Assembly (NCBI GenBank): GCA_900708905.1
Contig: CAADRB010000039.1
Location: forward strand, 759,599 to 823,598
Reading direction: 5' to 3'
From: Hymenolepis diminuta
Taxonomy: Eukaryota; Platyhelminthes; Cestoda; Cyclophyllidea; Hymenolepididae
DNA length: 64,000 nucleotides
Position 1 is the stretch's first letter. Each line of letters starts with the position of its first letter. The notes below the pieces were generated by a model. That model saw only the letters and a list, made by a program, of their open reading frames with translations, searched no databases and had not been told where the DNA came from. This document shows positions 37,058-48,495 of the stretch, one piece after another. The translations under genes and the position numbers were made by a program.

Positions 37058-38432
37058 CAAGGCTACCAAAGAGAATTGAACTAAAAGCATTTCAAGTGTA
37101 ATTCAAGGGAATTCATCCTAAGAAATTGCAATCCATTAACATAACCCGTTCGATGGCTATAACTAGATGTCATTAAATTGTTAATTGTGGTAATGCCCAT
37201 CAAAGCATAAAGGATCGAACTTCAAGTGTCAGACATTTTAAATTTATGAACGATAATGTTTTCAATTTAAAAGAATTAATCATAGCATGAGAGCTGTTTA
37301 TACAAGAACTTTAATACCTAATATCAGAGATTAAATTTGTAGCGAAGGTATAACTATGAAAGTGGCTTGGGGGTTAAGCAGGATCTTAAATTAGTCTGTT
37401 CTATTATTAGCAAAACTCAAATGTCCTTTTCATAATTATTCAGAATCAATTTTAATCACCCATTATTTCAATATAGTAATACTCAATGAGAGTAAATAAA
37501 AGGTTAACCCCGTATTCTTTTGTTTCATTGCACAAAACAAATCTTGAGTATCCTTGAAACAAATTTAATATAACATGCTAGTCAGGAATTTTTACAAGTT
37601 CGAACATTAATGAATCCTTTCATTAACAAAGAATTTTAATTTGTTTTTGGTGTTTTGATTTGTACTAACTATAATATAATTATTAATCGTGTATATTATT
37701 ATATTGTTTATTTATATACATATATTTTATTACGAGTTGCTACTTCAGTTGGACTTCATGTTCAAGTCTGGATACGATTTAAGATTTATTAAGATGAATA
37801 TCTTTTGTGTTGAGTAGATAAAAAAAATTATACTTGATATCCCAAGTGATTAAAATGATCCTATTCAATGTGCACTTAGTTAGGAACACAGATTTTCACT
37901 CATTTAGAGAATGGAACTTAATGCAGCGATCGAATAAAGTGACGATCTAGACATTACTTAAATATCATTTTTAATATTTAGGAAGTATTTTGTAGAACAT
38001 TATCCCTCTGGTTCAAAATTAAGAATTCCACGAAATGCACTATCTGACCGATCGTTAACACAAATACAGAGTTTAGTTAGATTAAAAAGTCTAAACTTTC
38101 ATTTCAAATTGTTAAATTATGCCGCTCTACGAAAGGGCATTTAATATTTCGTTGGTTGATTGATTTCAGATGACTTCATTTTCTATCATATTCGTATTTA
38201 TGATTACGTACTTACTCTTAAATGCCAGGATATTGATTAATTTGCTACATTCGTGCATAATATTTGAAGTCTCAGGTCGAAGGAAGGAAGTTTGTGAAAT
38301 CCTAATCATAAATTTAGAATTGCAAATAAGCATGCTCAGAGTAGCACTATAACAATCAGCATCGTCTAACACTTCGATAACTAATGTTCACAATGAGGGT
38401 TTTCTGAAAATCAGCCTTTAATATACCCCAAA
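37058..38432. other. Intergenic, no gene seen
   Basis: AT-rich sequence. Overlapping frames near 38166-38372 on both strands have no features worth naming. Confidence 0.45.
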
Positions 38433-38579
38433 ATGAAACAGATAACGGCTAGCGCGAATAGAAATTATGCTAAAATTGTGAGTGAAAGGGATCTTGCTGA
38501 AGCACTGAAACAGAGGCGTGGTAGTTTCCTCAAACTTGCTTCTCGTGCATTCTGCTCATCGTATTCACTTAGCTGCTAA
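38433..38579 (+). other. 48-codon open frame, unrecognised
   Basis: An ATG frame runs 48 codons to TAA. It reads MKQITASANRNYAKI, then SERDLAEALKQRRGSFLKL, and ends in SSYSLSC. The composition is that of a soluble basic protein. ATT|gtgagt at codon 15 could instead be a splice donor. It is short and could be chance. Confidence 0.2.
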
Positions 38580-38848
38580 CCAGCGCTATTGATATCTTAA
38601 GGTTATTCTAGCATTCCAAATAAATTTCCATTAAATCAAGACTTAATGGGAGGCTCGAGCATGATGGAAAATTACTATCAAAGCTAAGTCAAGATGAACC
38701 AAAAATAGATTTAAATATTAAGCAGAGATTAAATAACTCAAAACAGGAGTAATCGATGAGTGTGTATAATTGGTGTTATAGAGAAATTGGAGACAGCACA
38801 AGATTATAGTTCATCCTCAATTCGTGAAACGACCGGAGAAGGACCTTC

Positions 38849-39631
38849 TCAGATTCGCGAATCCTTTGCTCCGCTGGCACTGGAAGATGGGAGAAGGTAG
38901 ACACAATTAGATATAGCATTTATATAAAGGGAGTAATCGTATAAAAGGCTAAATGAGGTGAACCTTGTTGCCTTCTCTACATTCCATCCTTTCTCCTCAT
39001 CCTTTTTCGTATTTTCAATTTTGGGAGATTCTACATGGTATTGGTTCCGCATCGTCAACGTTGTCATCTGAGTCGATTTGGAGGCGGTTTGGCGGATGAA
39101 ACTTTGGCAATAACTGAATTTGACTTCAGATTCACTTTCGTTGGTTTTTGATGGAGAGAACGTTGCATTCCATGCCTTCAAACTGTAAAATCAAGAGACA
39201 TTGTCAAACATAAAATAAAGTGATTGAAATTTTGCTGCAAATGTAGACATAGAGCGATATATCTTACTAAATATAACTAATTGGTTGTAGTGTTGTTGGT
39301 GGTAGTGATGGTTAAAGTAGGGGTGTTGGTGGAAATGATGATGTGATCTGTCCTCCAGAGCATCCTTATTCTCTATCTCCTCAAAGCACTCCTCTACATC
39401 AGTTTTTGTGATTCTCCTATAAAGTATTAGTAAAATTATAGTTTAATTATTGGAGAGAAAATTAATTTTAAAAGGTGACGATAGAAAAAAGTAAATATAG
39501 GAAGAACTTTTTCCGATGGGATTGTTAGATGAAAAGTGTGACCAAGTCAGTCGTGGCGTTTCCAGACATTCCAAGATTTCCAGTCGAATTCGATTCCTCA
39601 ATTCGACATGTTCACCACGCAGAGACGACAT
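38849..39631 (-). CDS. Likely four-exon gene for a small soluble protein, unrecognised
   Basis: Read on the minus strand: exon 39543..39631 starts with ATG (MSSLRGEHVELRNRIRLEIL) and ends in phase 2 before gtcaca. Exon 39278..39416 follows tttatag and joins in frame, giving TKTDVEECFEEIENKDALED and then a His/Gln/Tyr-rich stretch (SHHHFHQHPYFNHHYHQQHY). Exon 3 begins near 39175-39182 and ends at 38964 in phase 2; it is Ser/Thr/Lys-rich (WNATFSPSKTNESESEVKF). Exon 38849..38879 follows tcttccag and ends SASGAKDSRI. The total is about 157 residues. The junction between exons 2 and 3 is the weak point: the best acceptor (39183) gives a shifted frame unless a weak donor near 39250 is used, while an acceptor at 39176 joins cleanly. 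No signal peptide or membrane segment is seen. The family is not recognised. Confidence 0.5.
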
Positions 39632-40526
39632 TTTTTAATTAAGAAAATCATGAAAGTGTGAAAAAAATATATGGATATTTCTAAACGTAATTTATTTTTC
39701 GATTAGCCGCAACCTACTATATTCTGGCGGCATTTTTCAGCAAGACAGATTAAGTAGGTTGAATTAAGTGTCCTTTTTTATATAGAAAGCAAGATTTCTC
39801 ACAACTTTTAATATTTTTCCTTGTGATTTTTCAACAGGCATTTTAATTGATTTAAATAAGGGAAGATTAATTTAATCTGACTACATGCTTCACTTGAGCA
39901 GATTACATAGAATTAATGGTTAATGCAAAATCGTTTAATATTCACTTCTTAATTAGTTTACAGAGAATTTTAGTAGCTTGAAGATGTCAACAGCATTATT
40001 TTCGTCAAAAATGTGAGAACTTAGCCGAAAATCGTTTTCATATCCTCCTGTTTGTGAGCTGTCCGTTTGTTGAAGCTATGCACGGACCACAAAAAACACA
40101 TTCACAGTATATACCTTTTTTTCAACCCTTCTTCCGACCTTTACATTGTGTTGATAGTTATAAGAGGTTCATCCATTTCAGGCTTTACGTTTAGCGGGTT
40201 TATAAATCAATTAATGCAAATAAATGTATGGGTAAAATCTATACTACTTATACGTTATCGTTAACTGAATCGTTAGGGATTTTGTCTTGTCACTTGTCAC
40301 TTGTTGAAATGCTTGGCAAAGTATGTAATTTCTTCTTAATGTACTAACTTTCTATACCTCAGTTAAAAGCCAATATGACACGACTTAAATGCCCACCGCT
40401 GATTGGTGACTTACACTACATTTCTGATAGGCTACTTTCTGATCTAGCTTAGGATGGCTACTTTTGCTTTTAGTCAGAGTGAATAGTAAAAAATAAGACA
40501 ACGATATATCTAAACAACAAACCCCC

Positions 40527-43500
40527 ATGCTGACAGAAGAAAAGGCACCAAATAGACCAAATACACGAATACTTCTAGTCTCGAAATCGGATTTTGGATG
40601 TGGGAATTTGACAACAATGCAGAGGATTAGAAAGGGTATAACTGACCTAAAGGAACAAGGCATCTACGTCTGTCAAATGGGTCTTGATGCTAAATCAATA
40701 AGAGAGAGACTATCAGACGCTAACTGGAACGGATTAACAATCCTGATCGGACTAAATATTGATCGCACGGCCTTTCTAGCATCGTGTAAGTTGATCCAAT
40801 TTTAAGTTTTCTAAAATATTTGTAAAACATTTATGGAGAAGAAAGTCTTTAAATAATTATACCTTTAATTACGTTTAACGGAAAGCGATTCCTTTTGCGT
40901 AAATGATTTTATTGTTTTATTAGGTTAAAATAATTACAGATTCACATCAATAAACTAGGAAAGTGTTGGTTTAAAGATTATTCAAACGAAGCACTTGCTT
41001 GTCGACCAGATGACGTAGTTAGGAGCTATAGAACCAAACTAAATGGATATTTAATTCATCACATCCGTGCATGACAGAAAACTGAGCTGTTATTCGTTTC
41101 CCCCCAACCTGTTTACTACTGACAACAATTACTTGTTTTTAAAATAATAAAAATTGCAGTTATTAGATGGAAAATGAAATATACTCATGTTCGATCATTA
41201 TCTTAATTTGCTTAATTGCGCATTTGATGACTTTATCTTTTTTGTTTATTTTTGCTCCACTACTTGACATCTGGATCCTTGAGTTTCACCCTGTCACTTA
41301 GTAATAAGTCAATAGCCAATAACCAATCAAGAATTTGAATTGGGCAATAGGAGACACAGCTTTAAAGTTCCTGTACATTATAGAGAGAGAGTTGTGCGAT
41401 ACATTATCTTCCCTGCACTTTGGCATGCTTTTCTATCTCTTATTATGGGCAGTGATGGGATATCATCTTCAAGGGGAGGAAAAACGTCTGTACTAACATT
41501 GTCAATTTAGATGTTTCGAGGAACATCAAACTTGCATTTATTTGCGGTGGTACAGATGTCTACGAATGTGTAAAAGATTCAGCAAAACTTCAAAGAATGA
41601 CAGAAGTGATCTCAAAAAGCAGGTTAGCATGCTTGTTTTGAGGTAGCAACCTTTTCTCAGTATAATAGAATGCTCGCTATTGTTTTTCATCCACATTTAG
41701 TGCTATTGTGGCTTTTGGCGCTTCATTACAAAGGCAGTTTCTGTCCTTCTGGGTAATTTTTCTAACTGTTTGTTCATTATTATTCCTTAATCCTTAAACA
41801 GTAACCATATTATTTTAGCCGGATTATAAAGGTCTCCTTCGAATCATTCCACAATGTGCGTTACAATTGCGCTCATTTATCTAATATTTAGCTGTTTGTG
41901 TAAATGAACCAAATCAAATTTACTGCAAGTCAATTATATCTTCATTGGAGTCAAAATTGGCGGTTAGTCTTGAAAACTTCATTCTCTTCGCGGGTAGATT
42001 AAGGCCTGTTAAGGATCCGGCCTATTCCTTGAAACCCTTTTTATGTATGGCGTGGGTTAATACTTTATCATTTTCCTTTAGCAATAGCGGAAAGCAGACG
42101 TGAGCTGCATTTACAGCTCCTCTTTGTTGGCTCAGTCGTAAGTGATTCTTCATTTATCCTAATTAGACTCTTTCCAGGAAGAATATTGCAAGGAAATTCA
42201 AGGCTTCCTTCTAGAAGTCCAACAGTAAAGTTCTTAGAAAATAATTGTCCTTTTCCTCAGATATGATTCAGTTCAGTGGATTGAGTCCATTACACAATCA
42301 GATCTCCATGCTCTGATGATATCAGCTGTTTGTTTAATCAACTCCTCCTTGAGTGAAGGACAGGCTCTGACTATCATGGAGGCAAGATGATATTTCCTTT
42401 TCCTCCTCATTTGTCTTTAGGCCATGGCTCTAGGATGTCCCGTAGTAGCACGACGTATTCCCGGAAATGCGGACCTGATTGAGCATGCAAAGACTGGATT
42501 ACTATTTGACTCACAAAAGGTAATGTTTATTACGATTTAAAATGAAATATTTTCCTTCTCGTTTGACTGATTCCAATCAGTCAATCGGGGAGGTAGCTCT
42601 ATAATAGTTTTCCTGGTAATATAGAATTTTTTTGAAAAATATTTACCCCAGTGTCATTGTCAGTTGTCATAAAATTGATTAGATACACGAGAAGAAGAGT
42701 TCTCGGACAATATGTTACTTTTAGTCAACAGATTTTCGTCTGTAAGTATGTATGAAAATTTAGCAGGTTATAATAATATGCTTTTTGTAAATTAATATTT
42801 CTACCAACACTTGCGATCGCCTTTAGTTCTATCACCTTCTCCAATTCCTAAGATATTGTAGGGAAGGAGAGTTCCTCATCGAATCTTACGTTTACTCCGA
42901 AGTATTATCAGATTTCAGAGAGAATGCCAGCCGAAATGTAATAAACGTGTCCATCTACAGCTTACAGATGGACGGAGTATGAGTCGTCTCAAAAGTCTTC
43001 TTAAGGGAGACTTGCATAGTACTAAATAATAGGGGATGGGGATGACATTAAAAATTGTCTGTTGTAAGAATTTGAATTTCAAGAATTGGAAACTCGAAAT
43101 GCTTGCTGATCGTCACGTTTGCGTTACAGCAATCTCCACGATAGTCCAAATACACTACATTCCTATCAGGGGACATTGTCAAACAACTTTCAGCATTAAT
43201 TTATGAGAATCCTGCACGAATTTACTGGATGTGAGGTTTTACAATTTGCTGGACGGAAACTGACATTAATATTATTATTATTACCCTGGCTATTATAAAA
43301 ACTCTACAATTTTTAATTGTGAAAAGAAGTTGAAATCAGTTAACAGAAAGTTTAAAAAACCTTGATGGAGAGGGGATTAAATAGGTGCTGAGGGCAACGT
43401 CAGAGTATCGATGAGTCTTACCTCATTTGATGTTTTGGATTAGGCTTGTACGAAATTTGCTGAACGGATAACTCACGTTACAAAAATAAAATTTCATAAA

Positions 43501-45302
43501 TCGTCCCCTTACTCTTGTTGACAGTTCTCTACTCAAGAAGGGTTGGTATTGCCACCTCAATCTATTTTTCTACCAGTGTTTGAGAAAGCGAAATGATCTC
43601 TCATGAGATTCAATAACTTACAGTCAAACACGTTAAGTCGGCAGATCTCCGAAAGCCATCTTCACTCAAGGTGTACGATTATTTCTAATAATAAGAACTC
43701 TAACCTTGTTCAGAAATCATTACTAATTTATATGAAGTTATCAACTAAGGTTCAAATTAAAAGTTCCGGTTAAACGGATATATAACATTACATTAGAGGA
43801 AAAGGAGTGACAAATTTCATTTTCTAATATGTTAATTACTTTCCTTAAAATCATCAGTACTAGAAACATAACCCCAGCTCCATTCTAGTATTGACACTTA
43901 GCACATTTGATGAAGACAGCCACCGAAACAGCATATTAAAAATACGAACGGGAATCGGTTTTATATTTATTAGAAGGGAGGAGGATTTAAAGGAGGACAT
44001 TCTTCTTAGACATTAAAACTCTCTATTGAGATCGAGTAGTAGTTTGTCCCCCTTTACCCTTAGGAACCTCTTCGATTGAGATATTCACATTTACTCAAAT
44101 CACATGGAAATTGGCTTTAAAGAATAATTGAAATCCCTCCATTTTACAAATCAGTTAAAAGAAACCGTATACCTGGCATCGCACAAATTTTTCTACTCTT
44201 CATGACTATTTTAAAGAAAGTGTAATGAAGTTCTGAAATGTGGTAATTTAATCAAGAAAGGTTGCCCTTGCCTCCTCAATTCAGTATTTTACGTTAACGA
44301 AGCTACGTAAGCTGTGCTCACTCAAGGTGTATTTCGGTTTTATGATCGGTGTGTTCAATATTCCAGGTACTGCCAAATTTTATTCAAATATGAACTCTCA
44401 GGTAGTTCACAAAAACGGTTAATCAACGTAAACGGTTGATAATGAAATAACATTTTTCCATTTTTCAAGGGGAAAATGTTTAATAAATACGTTTCTCAAT
44501 ATAGATGTAAGATTTCCTCTCAGATTGATATTCTAACCTTGAGAGCCAAGTCAAAACACAGACTTCCTTGGCCTCTACATTGACTTACGTTATCCATGAC
44601 TTTGTTCAAGTTCTGGGGTAAGAGGACTAGGGAGATGTTTCATAGTAGTTCCAGGGCGGAGTCGTTCTTATTGAATTTTGAACGTGAATTTTCTTTGGGG
44701 AATCCGCTGAACAAGCTCTACATAAGCTTTATATAACACTTAGCTTCACACATTACTCAGGAGAGCTCTATGTCTATTGTAACATTGTGACACCGTTAAT
44801 GCCGTTTTGGAAAGGGATTAACAGAGGAATATACTATCTGCAAGACCAGGATTAGTAAATACCTAATATTTAGCATATTGATAATGATATTAAAATTAAG
44901 TGGTCTGAGTATTTCCAGGTAGTTTTTCGAGTTTTGTATATCAAAAGGGATTTTCTACACTTGATGGTAAAGTTTAATCTACAAATACATTGCTACTGAA
45001 ATCGTTAAGTAGACTATGAAATTGTTTTCAAAGGGACACTACGTTTAAAACAAAAAATAAAACGTGCTTTGTTTGTATTTGCAAATAACCATACAAGGTG
45101 AACTTATGGCGCACACTAATGTGCAAGTTTCGAAATTGTTTAGGAACTCAAAGAGTGCCTCGAGAGTCTTCTAGATGACAACGACCTCCGCAATCTAATC
45201 TCCAGAAATGCGCGAAAGAAATCTCAAGATACATTTCAATATCACAATGAGGCAAAAAGCTACCTCAATCTTATCGACGAAATTCGAGGACAAAATATTT
45301 AA
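40527..45302 (+). CDS. GLT1D1: GLT1D1-like glycosyltransferase (family 4 type), 10 exons, complete
   Basis: This resembles glycosyltransferase 1 domain-containing protein 1, a predicted cytosolic GT-B sugar transferase whose substrate is not known to me. Exons: 40527..40785, 41511..41622, 41701..41752, 41819..41855, 41892..42044, 42082..42137, 42178..42224, 42261..42381, 42421..42519, 45144..45302. Phases all join, giving 364 residues (human about 346). Visible family marks in order: GGTDV (first Rossmann fold), FAGRLRPVKDP (start of the nucleotide-sugar domain), LQLLFVGS, SDLHALM, INSSLSEGQALTIMEAMALG (the conserved S-E-G...EAM block), PVVARRIPGNADLI, TGLLF. There is no signal peptide. Introns 3-8 are 36-66 bases; intron 8 (42382-42420) is 39 bases and begins with GC. 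The last intron is 2.6 kb. An acceptor-like gcttttag at 40474 may precede the first coding exon. Confidence 0.93.
43535..44620. repeat. Diverged tandem-like repeats inside the last GLT1D1 intron
   Basis: Similar blocks recur at about 43535-43700, 44250-44340 and 44540-44610. Examples are aagaagggttggtattgccacctcaat / aagaaaggttgcccttgcctcctcaat / acttccttggcctctacat, and cttcactcaaggtgtac / gctcactcaaggtgtat. Identity is low and the unit length is irregular, so the repeat reading is tentative. Confidence 0.35.
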
Positions 45303-46173
45303 ATATTTTTCATTTTGTTCTAACGCTTTTGTACTTTCTTCAAGTTATTTTTCTTCAAAACTGTAAATTTATTAAATAAGATCCAATTAACGATAGAGAG
45401 TAATATAACGGTATAAGGTAATATTAACAATACTCTGTAAAATAATTTATTTCGTTATTAGTAGTATTGATTACTACTCGTAATCATATTAGCTTAAGAA
45501 TCCTCTTATCCGGTACAAGAATTTCGTGTAGAAGAAATTGTCGAAGCAATCGGCCTTATTTTTGCACCCACGTAGGCGCACTTGCATACAATTTATCAAA
45601 GTTCGAGGGTGTTCAACCAAATGAAGAGAAAATATTCTGAATCAAGTATTACAAATTTAAAGGTGGAGAAGAATGTCAAAACGCAGAGAAGGTAATATCT
45701 CGTTGAGCTATCCAGTATAATAGAATTCGAAGGGGCTGTGCATCCTATTGTCCAAATCGTATCCTTGATATGATCTTTAAATAAATGAACTCGTTATTAT
45801 ATTATTACCCTAAAAATTTTTCTCTTAAAAACGCTCAAATAGGAAACAGCTAAATAATACATTCATACAATAGGGGGAAAATGCAAATTTTTGTTTACAG
45901 CCGATAGCCGCAACTGCATTGGTCGGGATATAAAGATATGTCGTCACAAATACGACAGTGCATAACCGCCACAACAGTGCTCACTATAACTGGGGTACCT
46001 TGGGCCCAGAGGGAGGAAGAGAGAAAACTCATAGTAAATAGGATTTCCACTTAATTTATTATACATAAAGATCTCCAAAAGCAGATGGGGCAATAGGGAA
46101 AAGGCGTAGACCGTTAAAGGGTTTATCTCGTGTGTCAATTTTAACTAAATTTTAGGCACACTCAAGCGTCTTT
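45303..46173. other. Intergenic, no gene supported
   Basis: A short minus-strand frame near 45490-45620 reads QVRLRGCKNKADCFDNFFYT before TAA. It has no splice partner that I could fix and may be chance. Otherwise nothing is seen beyond the GLT1D1 3' end. Confidence 0.35.
45371..45376 (+). terminator. Possible polyadenylation signal ATTAAA of GLT1D1
   Basis: ATTAAA, the common variant signal, lies 68 bases after the GLT1D1 stop. No AATAAA is closer. Confidence 0.35.
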
Positions 46174-48495
46174 GTGTTAACGCGCAAAAACCAAGTGAAC
46201 TCAGGGTCAGGTGATACGTCAACGCCGTGCGTGTGTGCGTGCCAACTAGAAATGCGTCGTCTAATGTGTGCCTGCGAGAGCGGACACTACTTGGCTTTTC
46301 CCTTTAATCCCGGAGTCGTTGTAGATGACGAAAAGTATTGACCAATCAAAGAGTTGCATGGGATTGACAAATGTTTGCACTGTCTGACCAAGATCTAAAA
46401 TATAGAACTAAAGCACAATTATTGTACACGGTTTAGGGAAGTGTGGTAAGACCACTCTGAAAGGGTCTGTGAGAGGAAAGTTTTGGTTGCAAATATTGAG
46501 AAAGGAAAGGAGAGTTGATAGTAATTAGAGGCTAGCAAAATCGTTTTGGGAGTTTGACAAGACGATCAGAATGTGTTTGGGATAGAAAGGGTCGATCTAC
46601 TAGTCGTCGGGTCGAATTATCTGTTGGTTTTTTGGCCACTTATGGAGTCCTCCACGAAAGTGGCCTTGAATCTGTCGATACTCACTATTTCCTCTTTGCC
46701 TTTTCAGTAAAATAGCGAACGTCTTGTGTAATCGTCTAAGTACTTTGTAGGATGTTTCATATGGCGGTTGATGGGAATTTAGGGTGCGAAAACATCGTAG
46801 GAGGACGTGAGTGGAGTTTTTGAGATTGGGATCCAAATATGATGCAGGTGACTGTTGGTGAGTTGGAACTGCAGGAAATTCAGAATCCTTTTTCGAATAA
46901 GTTGAATTAGATTAACAGCGTCAATAGGATATTGATTTAATAGGGTATCTGTCACCTTACCTGGAAGTCAGAGTAGGGATCCACAGAAGAGTTCTGATGG
47001 ATAATTCACTAGGTCAATCGTCCAGATGATTTTCTTTCCGTGGAAGAAGGAAAACAAAATCTTGGATGTACGGCAGTGGATAGCGGTCAGAGGGACAAGG
47101 AGAGTTAGTAATACGGATGTAGTTAGACTTAGTACTCGGGGATTATACATAGTTAGGGAGTTTGGTAAGGTTTGGAATTCGAGAGGATCTGAGATAGGGG
47201 TCGTAGAAACACCTTAAAGGACTGTGGGTTCCTGCTTATAAGTTACAAAAAGGTGAGTCTCATAATCATACAGACGAGAGGTACGAAGGTGGGGAGAGAG
47301 GTCTAACTCATGTAAGATGTCTGCATAGAGAATTGTGATTGGCACATCAGAAATTGCAAAGACCTATGGAGATAGTCTCCTTAGATCTAGATCGAGTTCG
47401 ATGAAGTGCTGACCATAGGTTTTCGTGGTAGATTGGCTGGCAACTTGGAGTGAAAAGTGGGGCTTAGAGATAGGGGTACACGGCTGAGCTAGGCGTCGGA
47501 GTCAATCACAGAGCTCATTTTGGTGCTGATTAGAGGACGCTACTTGGTTGTGGGGGCACTATATAACGTTGCCACAATCAGCGTCTGGCTTAGTGATATC
47601 CCGCATATTTGCATGGTGGTTCACATTTTCGTGCAGCATCATCGAAAATGACAGAAGAAACAGATTACGGTGACTTTCTTTGGTAGTCTCCTTTTGCTTA
47701 ATAAACGTCTATGGAACATACTTCTGGATGCACAGGTGGGCCATTTTTCTTTCTAGGGCCGCCATGTTCTGCCCCATTTGAACATTCCCTTGCGTTTGGG
47801 GCCTCATGATCTTGTTTATGCATAGAAATCTTGAGCACATCTGCCCTCTCTACCACTTTTTCCAACGATATTCCAAGTGGGGGACCACTGTCAAGGATGA
47901 TTCCATTTCAAAGAGAAGTTTCTCCATAAACATTACCCTGATCTCCCAATATCGATTGTAGTCGGTGAGATTCGCCAGGGTGAGAATCTCTGCCCCGAGT
48001 TTGGGAAGGTTAAATATCGTCTTATAAAATTTGCTAACGATAAGACTCGGCAGTTTTTCGACAGTAGGGTCCATTGGGAGGATTCGCTATTACAATACAT
48101 TTAATCTAATACATGACGCTTTTTTATAAGAACAGCTTGGTAATAAAATAGCTTAAAGAAGGCCTTTCTATAGGAAATAACCAGCTCAAAGGCATGTAAA
48201 ATGATCAGCTAAGAGAATTGGATTAGAAAGTGAAAGATATAAATGAGATTATGGAAATATTTTTATATTGCACTACAATATCAACTGTTATTTATAAATT
48301 TGAGACCCTCGGTGGATTAAATAATGTTATCTTTATAAATTACACATTCATTAACGATTATCCAGTTTACTAATAAACTGTAATCCTAATCCAGAAAGCA
48401 CATAGTCTTGTGGAGTCCACGAGGCTATTTGGATTGCTTAAGAGGATTACTATGGTTTTGCAGAAAGGCTTAATTGTGTAGCATCCGCTACAGTC
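46174..48495 (-). mobile_element. Decayed CsRn1-like LTR element, gag and integrase pieces
   Basis: Minus-strand fragments occur in gag-to-integrase order. About 47850-48074 shows a weak gag frame beginning MDPTVEKL. About 47580-47640 reads FDDAARKCEPPCKYAG, the end of the CHCC knuckle also seen in the element at 11.3 kb. About 46960-47000 reads PSELFCGSLL, matching the PAELVYGTTL integrase segment. 46600..46836 reads THVLLRC, PPYETSYKVLRR and KTFAILL, matching the integrase C-terminal domain (HVFVR...PPYDGPYKVL...K-F-V). Protease, RT and RNase H are missing and stops are many. LTR-like ends in the opposite (+) orientation lie on either side: TGTTAACGCGC at 46174 and a tail matching 30490-30575 at 48403-48495. 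This suggests separate or nested insertions. Confidence 0.7.

Noticed and set aside
40385..40663. 92-codon minus-strand frame opposite GLT1D1 exon 1
   Set aside because: It is an antisense shadow, and the plus strand is confirmed by ten in-phase exons.
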